Positions 7,318 through 15,180 of a DNA stretch of 38,094 nucleotides are shown one piece after another; position 1 is the first letter of the stretch; each line of letters starts with the position of its first letter. The notes beneath the pieces were generated by a model. The model did no database searches and was not told the origin of the DNA. It saw only the letters and a list, made by a program, of their open reading frames with translations. The stretch is from Burkholderiales bacterium. Its GTDB lineage: Bacteria; Pseudomonadota; Gammaproteobacteria; Burkholderiales; Burkholderiaceae_C. The stretch is taken from the NCBI GenBank assembly GCA_030604135.1, contig JAUVWL010000031.1:1-38094 (forward strand), in the 5' to 3' direction. A program made the position numbers and the translations under genes.

Positions 7318-8070
7318 ATGAAACGCGTACAAGACAAAGTGATTCTCGTGACCGGTGGCGCCATGGGCATGGGGCAGTCGCACAGCGAACTGCTCGCATC
7401 GCAGGGCGCCTGGGTGTTCGTCGCGGATGTGAACCAGACGCAGGGGCAAAGCACCGTGGACGGCATTCGCAAGAACGGTGGCAAGGCCGACTTCCTGAAA
7501 CTGGACGTTACCCAGGAAGCCGACTGGAACGCCGCGGTCAACCAGATCGTCGAACGCGCAGGGCGCCTAGATGTGCTGGTCAACAACGCCGGCATCCTGA
7601 TTCTGAAGCCGGTGCAGGACACGAGCAACCAGGAATGGGACCGCATCTTCGATGTCAATGTGCGCAGCGTCTTCATCGGAACCCGTGCGGCCATCCCCGT
7701 GATGCAGAAGCAGGGTGGTGGAACGATCGTCAATATCTCGTCCATTTACGGACTTGTTGGTGCCCCGGGCGCGAGTGCCTATGAGGCATCGAAGGGCGCG
7801 GTACGCCTGTTCACCAAGTCCTGCGCGGTGGATCTCGCACCCTTCAACATCCGTGTGAACTCGGTCCATCCGGGCGTCATAGAGACGCAGATGACAAAAG
7901 CACTTCTGAATGATCCAGCCGTGCGCCCGCTCCTGCTGGGGCCAACGTTGCTCAAGCGGCCAGCGCAGCCAATCGAAGTGTCGCAGGCGGTTCTGTTCCT
8001 TGCATCCGATGAATCGTCTTTCGTGCATGGCGCGGAACTCGTGGTCGATGGTGGTTACACCGCCAACTGA
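7318..8070 (+). CDS. chnA: Cyclohexanol dehydrogenase, classical SDR
   Basis: Likely oxidises cyclohexanol to cyclohexanone with NAD+. It is a 250-residue classical short-chain dehydrogenase: the cofactor motif TGGAMGMG is at 12-19, Asp37 (after the second strand) favours NAD(H), NNAG is at 89-92, the catalytic serine is in ISSIYG at 140-145, and the Tyr155/Lys159 pair sits in YEASK. AGAG-type ribosome site before the ATG. It lies 33 bases after chnB and is probably in the same transcript. A 14-base perfect hairpin follows the stop codon. SDR substrates cannot be read from sequence; the assignment rests on being between chnB and chnD and on matching the ChnA length. Confidence 0.85.
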   Translation: MKRVQDKVILVTGGAMGMGQSHSELLASQGAWVFVADVNQTQGQSTVDGIRKNGGKADFLKLDVTQEADWNAAVNQIVERAGRLDVLVNNAGILILKPVQDTSNQEWDRIFDVNVRSVFIGTRAAIPVMQKQGGGTIVNISSIYGLVGAPGASAYEASKGAVRLFTKSCAVDLAPFNIRVNSVHPGVIETQMTKALLNDPAVRPLLLGPTLLKRPAQPIEVSQAVLFLASDESSFVHGAELVVDGGYTAN

Positions 8071-8079
8071 TCCGTGCTT

Positions 8080-8109
8080 GGGTCAATGCCTTCAAGAAGG
8101 CATTGACCC
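8080..8109 (+). terminator. Perfect 14-base inverted repeat between chnA and chnD
   Basis: GGGTCAATGCCTTC (8080-8093) is repeated inverted at 8096-8109 with only AA between. In RNA this is a very stable hairpin right after the chnA stop and 30 bases before the chnD start. No strong U-run follows, so it could be a terminator, an mRNA-stability element or a dyad binding site. Confidence 0.55.
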
Positions 8110-8138
8110 TGCGTCTTACCCATCACCAGGAACATCCG

Positions 8139-9191
8139 ATGCGCTGCTATTGCGTGACTCACCACGGCCAGCCACTTGAACTGCTTGAACGACCCGATCC
8201 CCAACCGCGAGGAACCGAAGTTCTGCTGCGGGTCAAGGCGGCCGGACTTTGCCATACCGATCTTCACCTGTGGGAGGGTTACTACGACCTGGGGGGCGGC
8301 CGCCGGCTCCAGCTCGCGGATCGGGGCATCAAGCCCCCTCTCACGCTGAGTCACGAAATTTGTGGGGAGGTGGTGTCAGCGGGACCCGATGCGGGCCCTG
8401 TGCCAACAGGTACAACAGTGCTCGTGCATCCATGGATCGGGTGCGGCGAGTGCCCCACATGCCTTCGGGGCGAAGAGCATCTGTGTTTGAAATCCCAGTC
8501 GATGGGCGTGGTGCGCCCTGGGGGCTTCGCTGAATACGTGCTGGTTCCACACCCGCGCTATCTGGTGGATCTCAATGGGCTGGATCCGATCAGCGCAGCA
8601 CCTCTTGCCTGTGCGGGCGTGACGACCTACAGCGCATTGAAGAAACTGGGTGAACGCCTGCAGCAGGACCCGGTGGTCATCATCGGAGCGGGCGGGCTGG
8701 GGTTGATGGCACTTGAAGTCCTGAAGGTACTGGATGGCAAGGGTGCCATCGTGGTCGATATCGATCCTGTCAAACGAGAGACGGCCGTGGCGGCCGGGGC
8801 CTTGATGGCCATCGATGGCAGGGCCGAAGATGCTGTCAAGCAGATCGTCAAAGCCACCGGCGGCGGTGCCCGGTCGGTATTGGATCTGGTCGGGGCGGCG
8901 TCGACGGCCACCTTGGCCATCAATGCTTCTGCACGCGATGGGCACATCGTGATGTGCGGATTGATGGGAGGGGAAATCAATCTTTCATTGCCGGTGATTG
9001 CCATGCGCCCGCTGACTTTGCAGGGCAGCTACGTGGGCACGCTCTCCGAGTTGAAGGAGTTGGTTCAACTCTTCAAGGGCAAGAACGTGCGCGCCATTCC
9101 CATCGTGAGCCGACCACTGAGCGAAGCCAACGCTGCGATGGAAGACCTTCTGCATGGCCGCGTGATTGGCCGCACGATCCTTGTTCCCTGA
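8139..9191 (+). CDS. chnD: 6-hydroxyhexanoate dehydrogenase, zinc alcohol dehydrogenase
   Basis: Likely oxidises 6-hydroxyhexanoate to 6-oxohexanoate with NAD+. The ATG at 8139 (MRCYCVTHHGQ) gives 350 residues, the usual size of medium-chain zinc ADHs; an upstream in-frame start at 8103 falls inside the preceding hairpin and is rejected. Catalytic zinc ligands are Cys38 (GLCHTD), His72-Glu73 (SHE) and probably Cys158. The structural zinc lobe has Cys102, 105, 108 and 116 (CGECPTC...C). The nucleotide-binding motif GAGGLG is at 183-188, with Asp at the end of the second strand (VVDID), favouring NAD. It is followed closely by chnE, the next enzyme of the route. Confidence 0.88.
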   Translation: MRCYCVTHHGQPLELLERPDPQPRGTEVLLRVKAAGLCHTDLHLWEGYYDLGGGRRLQLADRGIKPPLTLSHEICGEVVSAGPDAGPVPTGTTVLVHPWIGCGECPTCLRGEEHLCLKSQSMGVVRPGGFAEYVLVPHPRYLVDLNGLDPISAAPLACAGVTTYSALKKLGERLQQDPVVIIGAGGLGLMALEVLKVLDGKGAIVVDIDPVKRETAVAAGALMAIDGRAEDAVKQIVKATGGGARSVLDLVGAASTATLAINASARDGHIVMCGLMGGEINLSLPVIAMRPLTLQGSYVGTLSELKELVQLFKGKNVRAIPIVSRPLSEANAAMEDLLHGRVIGRTILVP

Positions 9192-9213
9192 TCCGACCCA
9201 CGACTCCTGAACC

Positions 9214-10644
9214 ATGTACCCAGAAATCACCCAATACATCGATGGCGAGTTCGTTCAAGGCGAAGGTCGCCACGAAACGGATGTGCTGAACCCCGCCACC
9301 AACCTGCCGATAGGGAAACTGCCTCACGCGACGAAGGCCGACCTGGACCGCGCCTTGTCGAGCGCCCAACGGGCGTTTGAATCCTGGCGAAACAGTTCAG
9401 CCATGCTGCGCAGTCAGATATTGCGCAAGGTGGGTGATCTGGCCCGCGAGCGTGCCCAGGTGATCGGGCGAAACATCACGCTGGATCAAGGCAAGCCTTT
9501 GGCCGAGGCGGTGGGCGAGGTGACCGTCTGCTCTGAACACGCCGACTGGCATGCCGAAGAGTGCCGCCGCATCTACGGTCGGGTCATCCCGGCCCGTTCC
9601 AGCCAGGTGCAGCAAACGGTCTTGCGCGAGCCAATTGGCGTGTGCGTCGCATTTTCTCCATGGAACTTCCCCTTCAACCAGGCTATCCGCAAGGTGGCTG
9701 CGGCGATAGGCGCCGGCTGCTCGGTGATCGTCAAGGGTTCCAGCGACACCCCGAGCGCTGTGGTGGCCATCGCCCAGTTGTTTCACGATGCCGGTTTGCC
9801 TCCTGGTGTGCTGAGCGTGGTCTGGGGCGACTCGGGGATGATCTCCGATCACTTGATCCGGTCGCCCATCGTGCGCAAGATCTCCTTCACGGGCTCGACC
9901 CCTGTCGGTCAGCAACTGGCCGCTTTGGCTGGCTCGCTAATGAAGCGCTGCACGATGGAACTGGGCGGGCACGCGCCAGTCATCGTGTGCGATGACGCAG
10001 ATATCGACACCGCTGTCGACCAGTTGGTGGGCTACAAGTTTCGGAACGCCGGTCAGGTTTGTGTATCTCCAACGCGCTTCTTTGTGCAGGAGGGAGCCTA
10101 CGACCACTTTGTGGACCGCTTCGTTGCCAAGACCAAGGCCATCAAGGTGGGCGACGGGCTGGAGGCCGGGAGCCGGATGGGGCCGTTGGCCCAGCGTCGC
10201 CGCATCTCAGCCATGGAGGGATTCGTTGACGATGCGCGTGAGCGTGGGGCCAACATCCGAACGGGTGGTCATGCGTTGCCAGGCGAGGGCAATTTTTATG
10301 CGCCCACCGTCATCACGGACCTGCCTGAAGACGCCCGCTTCTTGAATGAAGAACCGTTCGGTCCGATAGCTGGAATCGTGCGCTTCAGGAACTTGGAGGA
10401 TGCGTTGCAGCGCGCCAACCGGTTGCCCTTTGGCTTGGCTTCCTATGCCTTCACAAGGTCAGCCAAAAACGCGCACACCATCTCTCGTGGGTTGGAGGCA
10501 GGCATGGTGTCAATCAACCACATCGGATTGGCGCTGGCCGAGACCCCGTTTGGGGGTCTCAAGGAGAGTGGCTATGGCAGTGAAGGCGGTAGCGAGACGT
10601 TCGATGGCTATCTGACCACCAAGTTCATATCCCAACTCAACTGA
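9214..10644 (+). CDS. chnE: 6-oxohexanoate dehydrogenase, aldehyde dehydrogenase superfamily
   Basis: Likely oxidises 6-oxohexanoate to adipate with NAD(P)+. The product is 476 residues, the size of the known ChnE. ALDH landmarks are present: the oxyanion Asn151 in SPWNFPF, Lys174, the FTGST cofactor loop at 225-229, the general base Glu249 in MELGG, and the nucleophile Cys283 in NAGQVC. The usual KPS of the coenzyme site reads KGSSDTP here, a small deviation. It begins 22 bases after chnD, so the two are probably co-transcribed, and is followed by a GC-rich hairpin. Related succinate-semialdehyde dehydrogenases look similar; context decides. Confidence 0.88.
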   Translation: MYPEITQYIDGEFVQGEGRHETDVLNPATNLPIGKLPHATKADLDRALSSAQRAFESWRNSSAMLRSQILRKVGDLARERAQVIGRNITLDQGKPLAEAVGEVTVCSEHADWHAEECRRIYGRVIPARSSQVQQTVLREPIGVCVAFSPWNFPFNQAIRKVAAAIGAGCSVIVKGSSDTPSAVVAIAQLFHDAGLPPGVLSVVWGDSGMISDHLIRSPIVRKISFTGSTPVGQQLAALAGSLMKRCTMELGGHAPVIVCDDADIDTAVDQLVGYKFRNAGQVCVSPTRFFVQEGAYDHFVDRFVAKTKAIKVGDGLEAGSRMGPLAQRRRISAMEGFVDDARERGANIRTGGHALPGEGNFYAPTVITDLPEDARFLNEEPFGPIAGIVRFRNLEDALQRANRLPFGLASYAFTRSAKNAHTISRGLEAGMVSINHIGLALAETPFGGLKESGYGSEGGSETFDGYLTTKFISQLN

Positions 10645-10658
10645 CGTTCTCGATGACC

Positions 10659-10679
10659 GCGGCTGCTGAACCCAGCCGC
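10659..10679 (+). terminator. Hairpin after chnE, probable weak terminator
   Basis: GCGGCTG (10659-10665) and CAGCCGC (10673-10679) form a perfect 7-base stem with a 7-base loop, followed by TTGGTTCATT. It lies 14 bases after the chnE stop. The T-run is poor, so termination is probably partial. Confidence 0.5.
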
Positions 10680-10683
10680 TTGG

Positions 10684-10696
10684 TTCATTGAATACG
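10684..10696 (+). promoter_or_regulatory. Motif TTCATTGAATACG upstream of outer-membrane gene
   Basis: One-base variant of the 13-mer before chnC (4593). It lies in a wider imperfect dyad GTTCA...TGAAC (10683-10701) and about 125 bases before the ATG at 10819. Candidate operator of the chn regulator. Confidence 0.35.
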
Positions 10697-10818
10697 TGAA
10701 CGAAAAAGGAGAAACATCGACAACCGATGAGTTCATATCTTTGCCCATGACAGTGCCGAACGCTCTTGGTCCGACGTGTCCTCGAGTATGTGATTCAAAA
10801 GAATTTCCAGGAGACAAG

Positions 10819-11718
10819 ATGAATATTCAGTGCTTCCGCAGCTTGGCCGGGCTGCGTTCTGTGTTTGCGATGGTTCTTGCCGCATCCGTGATGACCTCGG
10901 TCCATGCCATCGACACCGATCCAGGGGATTGGACCGCCCCGCCTCCAGGCACCAATCTGTTTCTGCTCTACGCGCAGCACGCCAACAGGAAGGCCCTCTA
11001 CACCAACGGGCAACAAACGCCCAACGCAAGACTTGGCTCGGACGTGGCCATTCTTCGGTATGTTCGCCCAGTTGATGTCTCGGGCCTGATCGTAGCACCG
11101 CAGGTGTTGCTGCCTTGGGCGCGTTTGCGCACAGGTGGCGTGGTCGCAGGGCTTGGCAATGCGTCGAGTACCGGTGACTTGGTCTTGGCCAGCCCGATCT
11201 GGTTTGCCAAGGCGGGCACGGCGTCGCGGAACTCTTTCGCGTTTGCCCCCTACCTGGTCCTGCCAACGGGTGACTACGACAAGGGTCAGACACTCAACAT
11301 TGGTGAGAACCGATGGAAAGCCATTTTCCAGTTCGGTGGCACGTACCAACTGAGCAAACAGATTGATGCAGAAGGGGCTATCGACGCAACCCTGTTCGGG
11401 AAGAACAAGGATTTTGGGGCCTCGGGTACGGACACGCTTCAACAAAAACCGCTCTACCAACTGCAGGGTTCGCTGAACTGGCATCAAAGCCCGGGTACCT
11501 TGTTTGCAGTGGGCCTGTCACACACCTTTGGCGGCGTTCAGAAGGTAAACGGCGTGTCCTTGAACAACGAGATGGCCACCACCAAAATGTCCCTGACAGC
11601 ATCGACTTTTGTCAGTCCCTCCCTACAAGTGTTAGTGTCTGTCGGTCGCGATTTGAAGGTCGACAACGGATTCAAGGAATCCAGTCGTCTGAACGTCAGG
11701 ATGCTCAAGGTATTTTGA
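10819..11718 (+). CDS. Outer-membrane protein of the phenol MetA-degradation family
   Basis: The ATG at 10819 has AGGAGA at 10809-10814; a longer frame from 10696 lacks these features. The product is 299 residues with a signal peptide (about 1-30, cleaved after SVHA). The mature part alternates polar and apolar residues in short strands, has many Gly, Tyr and Asn, and ends in Phe, as beta-barrels do. It resembles the 'MetA-pathway of phenol degradation' family (PF13557), often found beside genes for hydrophobic pollutants. It probably admits cyclohexanol or cyclohexanone through the outer membrane. It lies between chnE and the regulator, in the same orientation. The transport role is inferred. 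Confidence 0.75.
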   Translation: MNIQCFRSLAGLRSVFAMVLAASVMTSVHAIDTDPGDWTAPPPGTNLFLLYAQHANRKALYTNGQQTPNARLGSDVAILRYVRPVDVSGLIVAPQVLLPWARLRTGGVVAGLGNASSTGDLVLASPIWFAKAGTASRNSFAFAPYLVLPTGDYDKGQTLNIGENRWKAIFQFGGTYQLSKQIDAEGAIDATLFGKNKDFGASGTDTLQQKPLYQLQGSLNWHQSPGTLFAVGLSHTFGGVQKVNGVSLNNEMATTKMSLTASTFVSPSLQVLVSVGRDLKVDNGFKESSRLNVRMLKVF

Positions 11719-11730
11719 TTCGGTGGCCTA

Positions 11731-11771
11731 CAACCGGTCATCGGTTCGGTAGGACCGATGACCAAAGGTTG
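11731..11771 (+). terminator. Long hairpin after the outer-membrane gene
   Basis: GGTCATCGGT (11736-11745) pairs perfectly with ACCGATGACC (11754-11763), and CAACC (11731-11735) with GGTTG (11767-11771) past a three-base bulge. It begins 12 bases after the stop codon. No U-run is present, so it may act as a stabilising 3' end or a factor-dependent terminator closing the chn operon. Confidence 0.5.
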
Positions 11772-12048
11772 TCAGAACACCACTGGCGCATGCGTGGCAA
11801 AGCACCTTTCCAGTTACTCGCATTGCGAGCAGCAGGTGCGTGTTTCTTCCCTGCCATCGCATCGCTCGGCGCTTAACGCTTCCGTCTGGGCAAACCCTAT
11901 GAACGCCGTTGCTGGGAAGTTGTAAATTGATTGGTTATTGATCCGAAACTTGAAATCTTTGCTGATTTCGGAGGGTCTTCCCTCTGGGTGTGAGTCTCTG
12001 ATCTTCAAGAATTTAGGTTTCTCTTCAATAGTTTTCGGAGCTTGTTTC
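11772..12048. other. Gene-free leader upstream of chnR
   Basis: About 280 bases between the terminator-like hairpin and the AraC-type regulator. It is clearly more AT-rich than its surroundings, especially from about 11920, and should contain the regulator's promoter. A frame from 11938 into the regulator uses a TTG start and has no ribosome site; I reject it as an extension. I see no convincing RNA gene or repeat. Confidence 0.5.
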
Positions 12049-12939
12049 ATGAACGCCTTGATCACGCCCGACGAAGTGCCGCGCTGGATCCCCGGCCGAC
12101 TCACTCTGGATAGCACGCCCCTGGGGTGGGAAGAAACCGTTCTGAAGGGCTACCGCTACGACAGTCTCGATGTCGAAATACCCACGATGCGGGATTTCAT
12201 GATCGTCGTCTATCGGGGTGGTGTGGCAGAAATGAGCCGGCGAAGCGGTGGTCCATGGCAGTCGGCAAGGGTCGAACCGGGCGTCGTTTCCATCTTGACC
12301 CGCGCAGAACAGTCTCGGTGGCGATGGGACAAGGCGATCGATGTGTCCCACCTATACCTTTCCCAAAGCGCCGTCGCGCGTGTTGCTGGTGAAGTCTTCG
12401 ACAAAGACATCAGGGATGTGGAGATGCGGGACATGATCCGGGCCGAAGATCCGGTTTTGCCTGCCTTGACCACCTTGTTTGAGAACGAACTCAACTGCGG
12501 CATGTTGGGCGGCCAACTCTATGTGGACGCCTTGAAGGCTCAACTGTGCATTCACATGCTGCGCCAATACACCAAGGTTGTTTTTCGGGAATACCGCTCC
12601 TATGGCCGGCTGTCTCAGGCCCAGTGTCGGCTGGTGGTGCAGTACATAGAAGAACACCTTGACCAGAACATTTCACTGCAGGATCTGGCAGGACTGGCCC
12701 AGCTGAGCGTCTTCGCTTTCATACGTAAGTTTCGTGCCGAGTTTCAGTGTGCTCCACACGCCTATGTACTGGATCAACGAGTCAAACACGCTCAGCGACA
12801 ACTGGCGCGTCCGGACGTTCCGCTCAAGGTGGTGGCCGCCAACTGCGGGTTCTCAGATCAGAGCCATATGACACGCGTTTTTCGACGGGTTCTGAATGTA
12901 ACCCCTGCCGAGTTCAGGCGGTCTTGCGCCAGCCCTTGA
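12049..12939 (+). CDS. chnR: AraC/XylS-family activator, probable chn regulator
   Basis: Transcriptional regulator of 296 residues from the ATG at 12049 (CGGAG at 12036-12040). The N-terminal two thirds is a sensor domain of the AraC-binding-like type with FMIVVYRGGVAEMSRR and SQSAVARVAGEVF, as in activators of aromatic and alicyclic degradation. The C-terminal 100 residues carry the two AraC helix-turn-helices: ISLQDLAGLAQLSVFAFIRKF, then VKHAQRQLA...VVAANCGFSDQSHMTRVFRR, ending in TPAEFRR. In Acinetobacter and Comamonas an AraC-type ChnR/CpnR activates this pathway in response to the cyclic ketone; the same role is expected. The candidate sites are the repeated TTCATT motifs. Convergent with the next gene, 17 bases apart. 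Confidence 0.82.
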   Translation: MNALITPDEVPRWIPGRLTLDSTPLGWEETVLKGYRYDSLDVEIPTMRDFMIVVYRGGVAEMSRRSGGPWQSARVEPGVVSILTRAEQSRWRWDKAIDVSHLYLSQSAVARVAGEVFDKDIRDVEMRDMIRAEDPVLPALTTLFENELNCGMLGGQLYVDALKAQLCIHMLRQYTKVVFREYRSYGRLSQAQCRLVVQYIEEHLDQNISLQDLAGLAQLSVFAFIRKFRAEFQCAPHAYVLDQRVKHAQRQLARPDVPLKVVAANCGFSDQSHMTRVFRRVLNVTPAEFRRSCASP

Positions 12940-12956
12940 GGCGCTTGGGCCCAGCA

Positions 12957-13850
12957 TCACGACCAGCGGGAAGCCTTGTCGACGATGAAGTCGATAAACG
13001 TTCGCACGGCCCGAGTTTGGTACCGCCCCGGCATCCGCAGCAGGAAAAGCCGGGTGCCAAAAATGCTGAGGCGCCAGGAGTCGAGTGCGGTGACTACGCG
13101 CCCCATCTTCACGTCTTCCTGAACGACGTAACTGGGGACCAGGCCGATACCCAGTCCCGATAGAATGGCCTCGCGCAGGAACTGAAAGTTCTCCGACGCC
13201 AGCGTCGGGCTCAGCGTGACTTCCTGGCGCGCCTCATCTTTGTATGCCGACAGCCGCAGTTCCCGTCCGACCACCGACGATGTGATCAGTGGCACCTTCC
13301 GAAGGGCTTCCAAGTCCTCTGGCAAACCTTTTGTCCGGGCAAAGGCATCAGAGGCACATGCCACGTAGCGCACCTGTGCAAGTTCCCGCGCCACCAAGGC
13401 TTCTGGCGGGTCGGACATCACCCGGATGGCGACATCGACTTCGTCGCGCAGCAGGTCGTCCACACGGTTTTCAAACAGCAGTTCCAGACTGATCTCAGGG
13501 TACTGGCGTTTGAACTCCAGCAGCCAGCCGGTCATGACCAGTTGCCCGAAACCGGTGGGCACACTGACCCGGACCGCGCCGTGCAGACCGCGTCCCAGCG
13601 TGTCGATGGCTTCCTGGGCGGCGGTCAGTTCGTCGCGGATGGCGCGCCCGTGCCGGTAGAGCGTCTGGCCGATTTCGGTCGGTTCGATGCGCCGTGTGGT
13701 CCGGCGCACCAGTTGCACACCCACCGACTTCTCCAGTTGCTGCAGGTGGTAGCTGACGTTGGCGCGGCTGACTTTGAGCTTGCGCGCGGCACTGCTCAGG
13801 TTGCCAGCATCAAGGATGTCTACCAACAGCACAAGTCCGGTCAGGTCCAT
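12957..13850 (-). CDS. LysR-type regulator of the dicarboxylate beta-oxidation genes
   Basis: A 297-residue LysR-type regulator. The winged HTH (about residues 4-62) is clear: LVDILDAGNLSSAARKLKVSRANVSYHLQQLE. The effector domain (about 90-295) follows in the usual arrangement (VRVSVPTGFGQLV, VDVAIRV, LGIGLVPSYVV). It is of the type with TTR-RIEPTEIG after the HTH, common in Burkholderiales. It is transcribed away from the acyl-CoA dehydrogenase gene with 131 bases between them, the standard layout of a LysR regulator and its target. The shared region holds a TGTCAAA dyad close to its own start. The inducer is probably adipate or its CoA thioester, by inference only. Confidence 0.85.
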   Translation of the reverse strand: MDLTGLVLLVDILDAGNLSSAARKLKVSRANVSYHLQQLEKSVGVQLVRRTTRRIEPTEIGQTLYRHGRAIRDELTAAQEAIDTLGRGLHGAVRVSVPTGFGQLVMTGWLLEFKRQYPEISLELLFENRVDDLLRDEVDVAIRVMSDPPEALVARELAQVRYVACASDAFARTKGLPEDLEALRKVPLITSSVVGRELRLSAYKDEARQEVTLSPTLASENFQFLREAILSGLGIGLVPSYVVQEDVKMGRVVTALDSWRLSIFGTRLFLLRMPGRYQTRAVRTFIDFIVDKASRWS

Positions 13851-13858
13851 GGATCAAC

Positions 13859-13877
13859 TGTCAAACGAATTTTGACA
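13859..13877. promoter_or_regulatory. Dyad in the LysR/acyl-CoA dehydrogenase divergent region
   Basis: TGTCAAA (13859-13865) and TTTGACA (13871-13877) form a perfect inverted repeat around CGAAT, 9 bases upstream of the LysR start codon and about 105 before the acyl-CoA dehydrogenase gene. It has the size and AT-rich arms of a LysR recognition site, and TTGACA (13872-13877) could also act as a -35 box toward the catabolic genes. Confidence 0.5.
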
Positions 13878-13981
13878 CAGTGTTAAACATCGAACGGATT
13901 GTCAAGTCTATGTGCGAACAACACAATCCCCCGCACCCCTAAATGCCCGGTCTCGGGCACCACTTCTGAACTTCAAACCAC

Positions 13982-15142
13982 ATGGCACTCGACACAGAAA
14001 CCTTTTCTTTGCTCAAGGACAGCGTGCAACGCTTCATTCGTGAGCGTCTGGTCCCCGCCGAAAACAGCGTGGAAGAGCACGACGACGTCCCCTCGGACAT
14101 CGTCGACGACATGAAAGAGCTGGGCCTGTTCGGCCTATCGATTCCGGAGGAGTTCGGCGGCATCGGTCTGTCGATGGCGCAGGAATGCGAAGTGGCCTTT
14201 GAGCTGGGGCAGACAGCCTTGGCCTTCCGCTCAGTGGTGGGCACCAACATTGGCATCGGTTCACAGGGCATCCTGATGGACGGCACTCCGGAGCAGAAGA
14301 CCGAATACCTGCCCCGCATCGCCAGCGGTGATCTGATCATCTCGTTCGCGCTGACCGAGCCCAACGCCGGGTCGGACGCTGCAGCCCTGCAGACCCGCGG
14401 TGTGCGCGATGGTGACGACTACCTGCTCAGTGGCAGCAAGCGCTACATCACCAACGCGCCACGCGCCGGTGCGTTCACGCTGATGGCGCGCACCGACGGA
14501 CCGGGCGCCGGCGGCATCTCGGCGTTCATCGTCCCATCGGATCTGCCCGGCATCACCCTGGGCAAGCCGGACAAGAAGATGGGCCAGCGCGGTACCAAGA
14601 CCTGTGACGTGAACCTGGACAACGTGCGGGTCCCGGCGGCCAACATCATCGGCAGCGTACCCGGCAAGGGCTTCAAGACGGCCATGAAGGTGTTGGACCG
14701 CGGGCGCCTGCACGTGTCGGCCTTGGCCTGCGGCATGGCACAACGCATCCTCAACGAATCGGTTGCCTATGCCCAGGAGCGCAAGCAGTTCGGTCAGCGT
14801 ATCGGAGATTTCCAGCTGGTGCAGGCCATGCTGGCGGACAGCCAGGCCGAACTGCTGGCGGGGTGGTCCATGGTCAAGTCCGTGGCACAGCGCTACGACG
14901 CCAAGCCCTTTGGCGTGACCGATCCCGAGGTGAGCATGCAGGCCTCGTGTACCAAGCTCTTCACGACCGAGATGGTTGGCCGTGTGGCAGACCGAGGTGT
15001 GCAGATCCACGGTGGCGCGGGCTACATCAACGAATACAAGGTCGAACGCTTCTACCGCGACGTGCGCCTGCTGCGCCTGTACGAGGGCACGACACAGATC
15101 CAGCAGCTGATCATCGGCAAGCAGCTGATGCGGCGGGACTGA
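13982..15142 (+). CDS. Acyl-CoA dehydrogenase, probably acting on adipyl-CoA
   Basis: FAD enzyme of 386 residues that introduces the 2,3-double bond into an acyl-CoA; here adipyl-CoA to 2,3-didehydroadipyl-CoA is the likely reaction, passing electrons to the ETF encoded at 20749-22440. All family landmarks are present: EEFGGIG near residue 56, ALTEPNAGSDAA for FAD/substrate binding near 122-133, ERKQFGQRIGDFQ, IHGGAGYINEY and the catalytic base Glu368 in LYEGTTQIQ. First gene of the divergent operon; ribosome site weak. Functionally comparable to DcaA of Acinetobacter and to pimeloyl-CoA dehydrogenases, but chain-length preference cannot be read from the sequence. Confidence 0.88.
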   Translation: MALDTETFSLLKDSVQRFIRERLVPAENSVEEHDDVPSDIVDDMKELGLFGLSIPEEFGGIGLSMAQECEVAFELGQTALAFRSVVGTNIGIGSQGILMDGTPEQKTEYLPRIASGDLIISFALTEPNAGSDAAALQTRGVRDGDDYLLSGSKRYITNAPRAGAFTLMARTDGPGAGGISAFIVPSDLPGITLGKPDKKMGQRGTKTCDVNLDNVRVPAANIIGSVPGKGFKTAMKVLDRGRLHVSALACGMAQRILNESVAYAQERKQFGQRIGDFQLVQAMLADSQAELLAGWSMVKSVAQRYDAKPFGVTDPEVSMQASCTKLFTTEMVGRVADRGVQIHGGAGYINEYKVERFYRDVRLLRLYEGTTQIQQLIIGKQLMRRD

Positions 15143-15180
15143 TAGGCATTCCTTCTTTCTTTCAACTACCGGAGACACGC

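Noticed and set aside
7020..7784. 254-residue frame spanning the chnB end and chnA start
   Set aside because: Different phase across two recognised genes, with Gln/Arg/His-rich low-quality protein.
10696..10818. N-terminal extension of the outer-membrane protein
   Set aside because: The ATG at 10819 has a strong ribosome site and begins a proper signal peptide; the extension would place the signal peptide internally.
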